Positions 25,199-33,320 of a stretch of 61,567 nt of DNA are shown piece after piece (position 1 is the first letter of the stretch; each line of letters starts with the position of its first letter). The translations under genes and the position numbers were made by a program. The notes below the pieces were generated by a model that saw only the letters and a program-made list of their open reading frames with translations, was not told the origin of the DNA and searched no databases. The stretch is from SURF-32 sp964648365. GTDB taxonomy: Bacteria > Planctomycetota > Phycisphaerae > UBA1845. The stretch lies in NCBI GenBank assembly GCA_964648365.1, contig CAZYLK010000011.1, forward strand, positions 1-61,567, in the 5' to 3' direction.

Positions 25199-26086
25199 TC
25201 AGGCGACCGGCCACACCCCATACTCCCGCATCACCGCCTCCAGTTTCTTCTTCGCATCGCCGTCCAGCGAACACAGCGGCAGGCGGAACTCGTCGGACAG
25301 CAGGCCGGCGAGGGCCATGCAGGTCTTGATGGGCATCGGGTTGGGGCCGAACTTTGCAATCGCATCGCAGAAGCCGACGACGCGGCGGTGGATCGAGAGC
25401 GCTTCGTCGTGTTTGCCCGCCAGCGCCGCGGCCGTCAGAGACTTCATCAGCTTGGGGGCCAGATTCGCCGCGACGCTGATCACGCCCTTCGCCCCCACGG
25501 CCATCATCGGCCAGGTGATCGCGTCATCCCCGCTGAGTACGACGATGTCGCAGGCTTCCAGCATCTCGTCGACGCCGTCGACGCGGCCGGTGGCGTGTTT
25601 GATCGCGACGATGTTCTTGTACGCCTTCCGCAGGCGGATCACCGTCGCATTGTCGATGGACACGCCGGTTCGGAAGGGAACATTATAGAGGACGATGGGC
25701 AGATCGACCGCCTCGGCGACGGCCGCGAAGTGCCGGAAAAGCCCCTCCTGCGACGGGCGATTGTAGTAGGGGGCGACGCTGAGGATCGCCTGGGTGCCCG
25801 CCTCGGCCGCGTGTTTGGAGAGGCGCACCGCTTCGGCCGTCGAGTTCGACCCCGCCCCGGCCATGACCGGGCGCCGGCCGTTCGAGCGGCGGACCACGGC
25901 GTCGATGACCTTGTCATGCTCGTCGTGGCTGAGCGTCGGCGATTCGCCGGTGGTGCCGCACGGCACCAGCCAGTCGATACCGCCGTCGATCTGGCGGTCC
26001 ACCAGCGTATCGAGCGTGCCATAGTCCACGGCGCCGCCCTTGAACGGCGTCACCAGCGCGGTCATCGATCCTTCAAACTTCATCAT
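25199..26086 (-). CDS. dapA: 4-hydroxy-tetrahydrodipicolinate synthase
   Basis: A 295-residue DapA, which condenses pyruvate with aspartate semialdehyde in lysine and peptidoglycan-precursor synthesis. The Schiff-base lysine is Lys163 (AIKHATGRVD), the catalytic Tyr is Tyr134 (VLYNVPFRTG), and Thr45/Thr46 lie in CGTTGESPTL. Length and start (MMKFEGSMTALVTPF) match the family. It lies downstream of pdxJ on the same strand but is separated from it by 204 bp holding two inverted octamer-repeat arrays. The ATPase-PIN operon starts 22 bp after its stop and may share its transcript. Confidence 0.96.
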   Translation of the reverse strand: MMKFEGSMTALVTPFKGGAVDYGTLDTLVDRQIDGGIDWLVPCGTTGESPTLSHDEHDKVIDAVVRRSNGRRPVMAGAGSNSTAEAVRLSKHAAEAGTQAILSVAPYYNRPSQEGLFRHFAAVAEAVDLPIVLYNVPFRTGVSIDNATVIRLRKAYKNIVAIKHATGRVDGVDEMLEACDIVVLSGDDAITWPMMAVGAKGVISVAANLAPKLMKSLTAAALAGKHDEALSIHRRVVGFCDAIAKFGPNPMPIKTCMALAGLLSDEFRLPLCSLDGDAKKKLEAVMREYGVWPVA

Positions 26087-26097
26087 TTATCCTTCGG

Positions 26098-26290
26098 AAG
26101 GGAAACAGGGAGTAAGGGAATAAGGGAAGAACAGAGACCCCCACAGCATCGATTAGTCCCCGGGGTGACGAGCACACGTTGCGACACGTACCGCCCGGCT
26201 GAATGCCGTCAACCCGATGGCACGGCGCTCGCCCCGCCTCCCTTATTCCCTTATTCCCTTATTCCCTCACTCCCTGACTCCCTTCTTCCA
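26098..26290. repeat. Inverted pair of (GGGAGTAA)n arrays between pdxJ and dapA
   Basis: At 26098-26131 the plus strand reads GGGAGTAAGGGAATAAGGG; at 26232-26290 the minus strand carries (GGGAATAA)n with at least five GGG tracts. The arrays face each other across about 100 bp of unique sequence. The second begins directly at the pdxJ stop codon. Confidence 0.75.
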
Positions 26291-27013
26291 TCACCTGTTC
26301 TGCCACAACAACTGCTTCATCTGCCGCACCGCTTCGCGCATCCCGACGAACATCGCCCGGGCGACGATCGAGTGACCGATGTTGAACTCGGAGAAACCCT
26401 TCACGGCCGCGATCGGTCCGACGTTTCGATAGGTCAGCCCGTGGCCCGCGTGGACCTCCAGGCCGCACTCCGTACCGCGGGTCAGCCCCGCACGCAGGTC
26501 ATCCAGGGCGAACTGCCGCTCTGAATTGGTCCGGGCGCGGGCGTACGCGCCGGTCCACAGTTCGACCGCGTCGAAGCCTACGTCGGCGCTGGCGCTGATC
26601 TGATTCGGCACGGGCTCGATGAAGGCGCTGACGACGATGCCCGCCTCGCGCAAACGATGCACCACACGGGCGATGCGGTCGCGGTGTCGAATGACGTCCA
26701 GTCCGCCCTCGGTGGTCAGTTCCTCCCGCCGTTCCGGCACCAGCGACGCCTGGTTCGGGCGGATCTCCTCCGCAATCGCGACGATCTCGTCCGCGATGGC
26801 CATCTCCATATTCAGCTTGACGCTGACCGACTGCTTGAGCGCCCGGGCGTCGCGATCCTGGATGTGTCGGCGGTCCTCGCGGAGGTGAAACGTGATGCAG
26901 TCCGCCCCGCCGAGTTCAGCCTCCACGGCCGCCCAGACCGGATCGGGCTCGTCCGCCCGCCGCGCCTGCCGCACGGTCGCCACGTGATCGATGTTCACTC
27001 CCAGCAATGCCAT
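26291..27013 (-). CDS. pdxJ: Pyridoxine 5'-phosphate synthase
   Basis: A 240-residue PdxJ, which joins 1-deoxyxylulose 5-phosphate and 3-amino-2-oxopropyl phosphate to give pyridoxine 5'-phosphate. Family motifs: LGVNIDHVATVRQARR at the start, ITFHLREDRRHIQDRD, NLEM-like KLNMEMA, LVPERREELTTEGG, VELWTGAYA and GHGLTYRNV, with FNIGHSIVARA near the end. The ATG at 27013 gives the standard N-terminus and lies about 20 nt below a predicted transcription start. The gene stops directly at an octamer-repeat array. Confidence 0.96.
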   Translation of the reverse strand: MALLGVNIDHVATVRQARRADEPDPVWAAVEAELGGADCITFHLREDRRHIQDRDARALKQSVSVKLNMEMAIADEIVAIAEEIRPNQASLVPERREELTTEGGLDVIRHRDRIARVVHRLREAGIVVSAFIEPVPNQISASADVGFDAVELWTGAYARARTNSERQFALDDLRAGLTRGTECGLEVHAGHGLTYRNVGPIAAVKGFSEFNIGHSIVARAMFVGMREAVRQMKQLLWQNR

Positions 27014-27041
27014 AGCGTCTCGCAATCTCCCGGCCGGCGTG

Positions 27042-27070
27042 ATTATACGCAAATCGGCGGCGGGTGAAAA
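27042..27070 (-). promoter_or_regulatory. sigma70-type promoter of pdxJ
   Basis: On the minus strand TTTTCA (27070-27065), a 17-nt spacer, and a perfect TATAAT (27047-27042). The transcription start would be near 27034, giving a leader of about 20 nt to the pdxJ ATG. Confidence 0.65.
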
Positions 27071-27177
27071 CGCACAGGCGCTGCCTGGCGGCGCCCTCGT
27101 CAGCATCCGCTCGATCCGGCGCAGGGCCGGCCGCTGATCCTCCGCTGCGGCGTCCATGAACGTCTTCACCGCGGCCT

Positions 27178-28098
27178 TCACGAGCGGCGCTTCGCGAGCC
27201 GAAGTTCGACCACCGCTTCGTTGAGGCTGCCGCTGCGGAAGCCGCGCGGGTCGATGCTCACGCTGCGATAGCCGATCTCGCGCAAGGCGGAATCCACTCG
27301 TGCGAGAAGGTCGCCGGCGCTGAGCCGGTCGATGTCGTGCGGCGGAACCTCGATACTCGCCGCGTCGTCCGCGTGATGTCGCACGCGGCAGACCGGGAAG
27401 CCGAGGCTTCTGATATACGTTTCCGCCCGGTCGATCATGCGGAGCTTCGCAGGCGTGACGGGCTGGCCGTAGGGGATGCGGCTTGACAGGCACGGGCTGG
27501 CGGGCTTGTCGGCGTTGGGCAGGCCGAACCGGCGCGCGAGTTCGCGCACGTCGGCCTTGGTCAGACCGGCGTCGGCCAGAGGGCTGAGCACGCGATGCTC
27601 GGTAGCGGCCGTCAGGCCGGGACGATAGTCGCCCAGGTCGTCGGCGTTCGTGCCGTTGACGACGGTGTAATCGCCGTTGGCCACCATCCACGCCTCCAGA
27701 TGCTGATACAGTGTGGTCTTGCAGTGATAGCAGCGGTTGGTCGGATTTGAAGTGTAATCGGGGTTGTCGAACTCGTCGGTGTGCAAAACGACCTGGCGCA
27801 CGCCCAGCTCGTCCACGAGCTGCTGCGTGGATGCGAACTCGCCGGGCGCCAAGCTGTCGCTGACGCCGGTGACGGCGACCACGCGGTCGGCGCCGAGCGC
27901 GTCGACGGCCAGCTTGAGCATCAGCGTCGAATCGACGCCGCCGCTGAAGGCGACGGCGATGCGCTCGCGCGACGCGAGTGCGTCGCGAACGGTTGCCAGT
28001 CTGGCTGCCAGCGAATTGTCAGCGGTGGATGCGGGCATGGGCAATGGCACGCGGGATTCGAGGGGCCCGTACTGGTGAAGTGCCGTCACAACGGGCAC
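27178..28098 (-). CDS. larE: ATP-dependent sacrificial sulfur transferase LarE
   Basis: A PP-loop protein of up to 306 residues. The ATP-PPase loop is FSGGVDSTLM (51-60). Further family marks are NRCYHCKTTLY, NGTNADDLGDYRPG, and SPCLSSRIPYG, whose Cys203 aligns with the Cys that LarE sacrifices (Cys176 in Lactiplantibacillus) when making the nickel-pincer cofactor of lactate racemase. I see no larA, larB or larC nearby, so the target enzyme is elsewhere or LarE has another use. A start at Met21 (MPASTADNSL) would match shorter homologues. It is followed by the pdxJ region 164 bp downstream. Confidence 0.9.
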   Translation of the reverse strand: MPVVTALHQYGPLESRVPLPMPASTADNSLAARLATVRDALASRERIAVAFSGGVDSTLMLKLAVDALGADRVVAVTGVSDSLAPGEFASTQQLVDELGVRQVVLHTDEFDNPDYTSNPTNRCYHCKTTLYQHLEAWMVANGDYTVVNGTNADDLGDYRPGLTAATEHRVLSPLADAGLTKADVRELARRFGLPNADKPASPCLSSRIPYGQPVTPAKLRMIDRAETYIRSLGFPVCRVRHHADDAASIEVPPHDIDRLSAGDLLARVDSALREIGYRSVSIDPRGFRSGSLNEAVVELRLAKRRS

Positions 28099-28191
28099 GA
28101 TCGTGCCTGGGAGCAGCCGCTCCCTGACGGTCGCGGTTCGGATGAATCGGGACTCTGTGGCAACCGTTCCGACCGCGTCATGATTCTCTTC

Positions 28192-28250
28192 CCTTACTCC
28201 CTTACTCCCTTACTCCCTTACCCCCTCACTCTCCTCTTCCCCCACCGTCC
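28192..28250 (-). repeat. (GGGAGTAA)n octamer array at the end of the TldE-like gene
   Basis: Plus strand: repeated ACTCCCTT; minus strand: GGGAGTAA tandem units with at least four GGG tracts. The TAA stop of the TldE-like gene (28212-28210) and its last residues (EEESEGVRE) are encoded by the array itself. Confidence 0.75.
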
Positions 28251-29874
28251 GCAGCGCGGGCGCCTTGAGAATGGGCAAGGCATCGAACTGCTGCGGAACT
28301 TTCGTCAGTTCCAGTTCCTCAAAGATCACGGCCGGGGCAACGATGCTCTGGAATCCCGAACTTGCCATCGAGTTGTAGAGTTCGCGCTTCGTTCCCGAGG
28401 CAATGATGTCGCGCAGCGCCCGCATCTCGACCGGCTGAAACTCCAGCCCGCGAACCAGTTCCTCGCGGCCATCCTCGACGTAGACCTTGTAGGCCAGCAG
28501 CGGGCTTCCCAGCGATCGAAACCCGGGCCGTCCCATCGCCTTGATATGCAACCCGAACTCCAGCCCCTCGTCTCGGGCGGCCTGGATCAGTTCGCCCTTC
28601 AGTTCATCGTCGGGCAGCGCGTCCTTGTCCTCGAAATAAAGCGCCGCGACCCGCGGGGACGCGTCGCCGTAGCGCCCCCGCCCGTGGCCGTTGCTGCTCT
28701 TGATCTTTCGCGACGGCGCGCGGCACGAGACCAGCGTCTTAAGCACGCCTTCCTCGACCAGGTCTACCCGCTGAGCGGGCACGCCCTCATCGTCGTAGTT
28801 GTAATAGGAAGCCACGACGTCGCCGTCGAAGCGCGGCGGGCGGGGGTCGTCGTACACGGTGTAGCCGCGGGGAAGGATACGCGTGCCGATCTTTTTTTCC
28901 ATCACGTCGTCGGAGCCGAACCCCGTGATGCTGACCGGCTCGGCGTCCAGTTCATTGGCCAGCAGTGCGCCGAACACGCGGCCGGCGGCCGAGGCGTCGA
29001 AGAGCACCGGGCCGAAGTAGTGCTCGATCATGGGCGCGTCCGCCGCCGCGATCAGCGACTGGCACATCTCGTCCACGTCGGCGAGCATCTCGTCCATCGA
29101 CGCCAGTTCATCGAAGGTCTCGGCCAGAAACGTGACGCTGTCGGACAGCGACATGCCCTCGGCGCCGCGAACCTGGGCACTGACGGTGATCATGATGCCG
29201 GAGTCGCTCTCGCGCAGGCGCGTGCCCTCGGAGTTGACCAGGTATTCCGTCGAGACGCCGGCCCAGAAGGAAACCTCGGCATCCTGCAACCGCGTGTACG
29301 TGGCGGTCCGCGCGCTGAGCGCCTTGACCTGCCGGCGCCACAGGTCGGCGTCGAACGGCAGGCTGACGGCCTCCGCAAGGTGCGTGACCGGCTCGACCGG
29401 GCTGAAATCCGGCGGGCGATCTTCGATCTTGCGCTCCTGCAGAAAAGCCTTTTTCCGGGCGAGGATTTCGACGGCGATTTTGTATTCCGCATCGGTCGCC
29501 AGCCAGATGGCCTGCCGCAGCGCACCATAGTCATCGTCGAGCGGCAGCGGTGCGGGGCGCACCGGATAGCCGACGTTGGTGTTGTCCAGATCCATCGAGC
29601 CGACGCGCACGCGCGTGCCGAGGTTGCGCGTACGCGACGTCGAATCGTCCACCAGGGCGCCCATCCTGGCGGCCAGCGAGTGCGTCACGCTGTCGTCCGC
29701 TGCATACTGGATGAAATAGGGCTTCTCCAACCCTTCCAGGACGAGTTCCTTCATCGAGCGGTCAAGCTCGTCAGACATCGCCCGCATCAGGGCGTCGCTG
29801 GCGGGAACCGTGAGCGATTCCGCCGCGACCGGCGCTGCCCGCAGACCCGCCGCGAGCGCCAAGACGAAGATCAT
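28210..29874 (-). CDS. Exported TldE/PmbA-like protein lacking metal ligands
   Basis: About 554 residues, a TldD/PmbA-superfamily protein. The N-terminus (MIFVLALAAGLRAAPVAAES) is a signal peptide, so unlike E. coli TldE it should be exported. It aligns with its neighbour along the whole length: the VYDDP segment, YNYDDEGVPAQRVDLVEEGVLKTLVSCR, SNGHGRGRYGDASPR, and the VYKVYVEDGREELVRG block. Where the neighbour has HEIFGH, this protein reads RVFGALLANEL, and the C-terminal Cys ligand is missing too. I infer the non-catalytic partner of a TldD-TldE heterodimer. The start is placed at 29874; longer frames run into an ATCTGCG repeat. The gene ends inside an octamer array. Confidence 0.8.
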   Translation of the reverse strand: MIFVLALAAGLRAAPVAAESLTVPASDALMRAMSDELDRSMKELVLEGLEKPYFIQYAADDSVTHSLAARMGALVDDSTSRTRNLGTRVRVGSMDLDNTNVGYPVRPAPLPLDDDYGALRQAIWLATDAEYKIAVEILARKKAFLQERKIEDRPPDFSPVEPVTHLAEAVSLPFDADLWRRQVKALSARTATYTRLQDAEVSFWAGVSTEYLVNSEGTRLRESDSGIMITVSAQVRGAEGMSLSDSVTFLAETFDELASMDEMLADVDEMCQSLIAAADAPMIEHYFGPVLFDASAAGRVFGALLANELDAEPVSITGFGSDDVMEKKIGTRILPRGYTVYDDPRPPRFDGDVVASYYNYDDEGVPAQRVDLVEEGVLKTLVSCRAPSRKIKSSNGHGRGRYGDASPRVAALYFEDKDALPDDELKGELIQAARDEGLEFGLHIKAMGRPGFRSLGSPLLAYKVYVEDGREELVRGLEFQPVEMRALRDIIASGTKRELYNSMASSGFQSIVAPAVIFEELELTKVPQQFDALPILKAPALRTVGEEESEGVRE

Positions 29875-29892
29875 CAGCGGATGCCGGGAGAA

Positions 29893-30078
29893 GAAATGGA
29901 TCCGCAGATGGCGCAGATTTGCGCAGATTTCGGATAGAAGGGCATTGAGGATCGCGCAGGTGCTCGTAATGCTCGCGGCGGCGGCGTCCGAGCGCGCGTT
30001 CTCTGTGCTGAACCTGTTGATTGACAATTCTATTCTCTCTTAGTCTGCGAAAATCTGCGAAATCTGCGGATACTTGTA
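29893..30078. repeat. Inverted pair of ATCTGCG-type repeats
   Basis: At 29893-29935 the plus strand carries GGATCCGCAGATGGCGCAG and a following copy of GCGCAGATTT; at 30041-30072 the opposite orientation appears (CTGCGAAAATCTGCGAAATC, then TGCGGATA). The two arms are separated by about 105 bp and could form a long stem. They fill the gap between the TldD-like and TldE-like genes. Confidence 0.65.
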
Positions 30079-30080
30079 TC

Positions 30081-31823
30081 TTACTGCGTCGCGTCGTCGC
30101 CCGGTTCGGTTGGGGCTGCGTCCTTGCTGAGCGCGTAGGGTGAGGGGAGTATCGGCGGGCGGCTCTGGTCGAGCTGGCGTTTTTCGATCTCGATGGCCGA
30201 AACCAGGATCGACGGCGACGCGGCCGCGACCGGCACCCATCCTGATTCCGCGCCGCACGTTCCGTTGAACACCGCCGGGTCGTCGCCGGTATGCGTGATG
30301 CGCTCGAAGCAGGACAGCGGCGTGCCGACGATGTCGACGCCTCGGATCAGTTGGTCCGGCCGGCCGTCCACGAATACCTTGTATACCACGATGGGCAGCA
30401 CCTTGAATGCCTGTGGCCCGCCGCGCCGCGTCGTGGTGAAGCCGCCGGAGATGTCTTCGAACAGCAGGCCGTAGGGCTTGTCCTGCCGCTTACACTCCTC
30501 TACCAGAAGCTCGCGCAGCTTGTCGAACGGCGCCTGCTTCTTCGACTCCACCAACAGGTTGCCCTGTCGGGAAACGACTTCGGAACCAGGCTCGCGGCGG
30601 CCGTGGCCGTTGGACTTCGGGAAGCCCTCGACCGGACTGCGCGACAGCAGAAACGTCTTGAGCACGCCGTCTTCGATCAGGCCGACGCGCTGCGCCTTCA
30701 CGCCCTCGTCGTCGAACCGGTAGAAGCCGCGCAGATCGATCTCACCAAGCGTTGCCAGCGTCGGGTCGTCGTAGACGCTTAAGAAGTCCGGCAGTACCGG
30801 CTGGCCGATCTTCTTGGTGAAGGTCTGACCCTCGGTTACGTCTTTCTGGCGATGCCCCTCGATGCGGTGGCCGAAGATTTCGTGGAAAAAGACGGCGCTC
30901 GCCCGGTTGCGCAGGATGGCCGGGCCGGTGTAAGGCTCCGCCAGCGGCGCGGAGCGCAGCGCCATGACCTGGTCGATCACTTTGCGAAACGCCTTCTCGA
31001 TGGTGGCGTCGTCGGGCAGGCCCGCTACGTCGGCGGCGTTGAAGTCGTCCGACTGGAAGATGTCCATGCCGTCGTCGGCCTTGGTTCCGGCCTGGAGCGT
31101 GAGGCGATAGCGCGTTTCGCGCGTCTGGAGCCGGGTACCCTCGCTGGTGACCATCGTGCGCGTGCCGGCCAGCGCTCCCAGCGTCACGGAAGACTGGTAG
31201 ATCAGCGGATGAGATCGCGAGATCTCGGAAATGCGCCGCAGGCGCTTGCCCCAGTCGTCGAGGTCCACTTCCACGTGCCCGGGCGCCTCGAAGTACACGG
31301 AAGGCTCTTCCCGGCTGAAATCGTCGCTCTGGTCTTCCTCCTCGACCTTGACTTTCAGGTTCGCCTCGACGCGCGTGAGGCGCTGGGCCGCGTCCTTGAA
31401 CCGGGCATCCGTCTCGAGCCAGAGGACGTGGCGGATGGCATCGGCGTCGTCGGCGAGCGGGAGCGCTTCGCTGCCCCCCCCGAACGCTCGGCCCGCGCCC
31501 TGGTCGCGGATCTGGTGCGTGTTGTCGAGCTTGTAGTCGCCCACCCGCACGTCCACGTCGAGCCGCCGCCGGCGCTCGTCGTTGCTGTTGGCCAACGCGC
31601 CGTCGGAGGCCGTGACGATCATGCGACGCTCGTCGTACACGGCGTACGCGATGTAGTACGGCTTGTGCCCCTCGTCGCTGACGAGGTTTTTCATGGCATA
31701 GTCGAGTTCGTCCGCCAGGATGCCCACCAGCGGCTCCGGCTTGACCTGCACAGGCGGGTCGGCGGCGCGAACCGGCGTCAGGACAGAGGCGACAAGACAC
31801 AGTGAAAGGCAGCCGTTGCGCAT
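30081..31823 (-). CDS. Exported TldD-like zinc metalloprotease
   Basis: A 580-residue TldD-family protein. Residues 1-20 are a signal peptide (MRNGCLSLCLVASVLTPVRA), placing it outside the cytoplasm, which is unusual for this family. The metal site is intact: HEIFGH at 314-319 gives both His ligands and the catalytic Glu, and Cys523 in NGTCGAESGWVPV corresponds to the third ligand of E. coli TldD. Other blocks shared with the family are RFDDEGVKAQRVGLIEDGVLKTFL and SNGHGRREPGSEVVSRQGNL. TldD/TldE act as a heterodimeric peptidase that trims unfolded peptides, for example in microcin maturation. Its partner is encoded directly downstream. The gene pair is separated only by a repeat pair. Confidence 0.87.
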   Translation of the reverse strand: MRNGCLSLCLVASVLTPVRAADPPVQVKPEPLVGILADELDYAMKNLVSDEGHKPYYIAYAVYDERRMIVTASDGALANSNDERRRRLDVDVRVGDYKLDNTHQIRDQGAGRAFGGGSEALPLADDADAIRHVLWLETDARFKDAAQRLTRVEANLKVKVEEEDQSDDFSREEPSVYFEAPGHVEVDLDDWGKRLRRISEISRSHPLIYQSSVTLGALAGTRTMVTSEGTRLQTRETRYRLTLQAGTKADDGMDIFQSDDFNAADVAGLPDDATIEKAFRKVIDQVMALRSAPLAEPYTGPAILRNRASAVFFHEIFGHRIEGHRQKDVTEGQTFTKKIGQPVLPDFLSVYDDPTLATLGEIDLRGFYRFDDEGVKAQRVGLIEDGVLKTFLLSRSPVEGFPKSNGHGRREPGSEVVSRQGNLLVESKKQAPFDKLRELLVEECKRQDKPYGLLFEDISGGFTTTRRGGPQAFKVLPIVVYKVFVDGRPDQLIRGVDIVGTPLSCFERITHTGDDPAVFNGTCGAESGWVPVAAASPSILVSAIEIEKRQLDQSRPPILPSPYALSKDAAPTEPGDDATQ

Positions 31824-32251
31824 GACAACTCCCTGATCGGGTGACGGGCCGCCACGGTGTGTGTCATCGGCCGGTCCCCGCTCGCATCATCGGGGTCGCG
31901 GTGACGCGCTTGGAGGCTGCGTCCCGGGGTTCGCCCGCGGTTCGTCCGCGACGCCCCTGACATTATCGGGGCACCGCCCGGCGTGTCCACCGAGGCGGTT
32001 ATCAGAATCGCCTTGGATCGATCGCCGATGAATGATACGCTGCGCAGGCTGATAATACGACGCCCGCGCCGCCAGGACCGCCACGTCCGCCGGCGTCGGC
32101 ATTGATAACGTCTGTCCGCGGCATCGCTCGACGAAGGCCAACCGCCGATCGACCGATGCGTTTTCCGCAGGCGGGGTCTCGCGCCGGCCACGGCGGCCGG
32201 GCCGACAGGCCCCCGATATACGCAAAGGTCACGACTTTCAGGAGCCAGTCC
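31824..32251. other. Intergenic region between divergent genes
   Basis: No gene is supported in these 428 bases. A GATAAT hexamer at about 32050 is the only promoter-like element seen on the plus strand. GGAG at about 32241-32244 is the ribosome binding site for the lipoprotein gene. Confidence 0.4.
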
Positions 32252-32851
32252 ATGCTGATGCCGCGCGCGCGAACCTCCCTGACGTTTTCGATCCTCGCCT
32301 TGAGCTCTCTTGTTGCGTCCGGATGCGGCATCGGCGGGGCCGCGCTCCCAGAGGGCGTCAGCGTCCGCCTGCCGGACGATTCCACCGCCCAGGCGGCGCT
32401 GGGCGTGGGTCCGCAGTCGCTGGCGAACTCGTCGTGGGAGTTCTTCCGCGCCGCCGACGACCGGCTGATCACCCGTGTGCGTTTCAACGCTGACGGCGGC
32501 GTCGAGGAGCTTTTCGACAACCGGGCGGTGGCTGCCGAGGTCTTCGGCGCCCAGATCCTCTGCGACGGGAAGTCGCACGCCACCCAGACGGAAGGACTGA
32601 CCTACTCGGCCGGCTCCTACGGTGCGGAAAACGCTTCGGGGTTCTCATTCCAGATGCGCGCGGTCGCGAAGTACACCGGCATCGAGGTCGGAACCGGCAC
32701 CGCCACGATTTCAGGCTCGCATGACGGACAGCGGATGGACGGCACGTTTGGCTTCAAGACCACGCTGACCAGCATCGCCGCGACGATTCTGCCGAAGGAG
32801 GCCGCCGCCAGCGATGAGTTCGCGTTTTACGCACTGCTCATCGAGGAATAG
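32252..32851 (+). CDS. Predicted lipoprotein
   Basis: A 199-residue protein with a lipoprotein signal peptide (MLMPRARTSLTFSILALSSLVASGC, acceptor Cys in VASGC). The body is beta-rich (GTGTATISGSHDGQRMDGTFGFKTTL) and includes SSWEFFRAADDRLITRVRFNADGGVEELFDNRAVA, like small lipocalin-type domains that begin with GxW. I do not recognise a family. GGAG precedes the ATG by 8 nt, and a hairpin terminator follows the stop. It appears monocistronic. Confidence 0.75.
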   Translation: MLMPRARTSLTFSILALSSLVASGCGIGGAALPEGVSVRLPDDSTAQAALGVGPQSLANSSWEFFRAADDRLITRVRFNADGGVEELFDNRAVAAEVFGAQILCDGKSHATQTEGLTYSAGSYGAENASGFSFQMRAVAKYTGIEVGTGTATISGSHDGQRMDGTFGFKTTLTSIAATILPKEAAASDEFAFYALLIEE

Positions 32852-32924
32852 CGCCCCCGGCTGATGCCGGCGAGGCGTTCGGGCGGACCGCCCCGTCCCG
32901 TGCAAACGGCAAGACACATGATGA

Positions 32925-32968
32925 CCGCCCGTGCGCCGGCACCGCGCCGACGCACGGGCGGCGTTTCG
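32925..32968 (+). terminator. Hairpin terminator after the lipoprotein gene
   Basis: Perfect 11-bp stem CCGCCCGTGCG (32925-32935) with CGCACGGGCGG (32951-32961), followed by CGTTTCGTT. The remaining sequence to 33320 shows no gene. Confidence 0.65.
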
Positions 32969-33320
32969 TTCTGCGGTCGGCTCGCGGCGCTGACGCTTGC
33001 CTGCCGCCTGTTGGTCGCTATCCTCCAAGGTGGGCAGGCTGCGGCCGCCTCACGTTTGCACCGCGTCCGCCGGGCCGACAACCCTCGACAGGCGCACACA
33101 GATCCTGACAGCGGTCGCCGTGTCTGCGTTTGCAAAAAAATCGCCCTGAAGGTTCGTCGTTGTTGCCGCACGTGTGCGACAGCGATTGCGTGCGGCCTCG
33201 CGGCGCTCAGGCCGACTGCTTCGGCCCGCGCCTTCGCTGTTCCATCGCCCGGCGCCGATGGGGCGACGCGGATGCGCGCGCATCGACATCGGAATCGCCG
33301 GAACCGAAAGAAGGATCGAT

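Noticed and set aside
27781..29937. A 718-codon plus-strand frame across larE and the TldE-like gene
   Set aside because: It spans two genes of the other strand and has no domain; a shadow.
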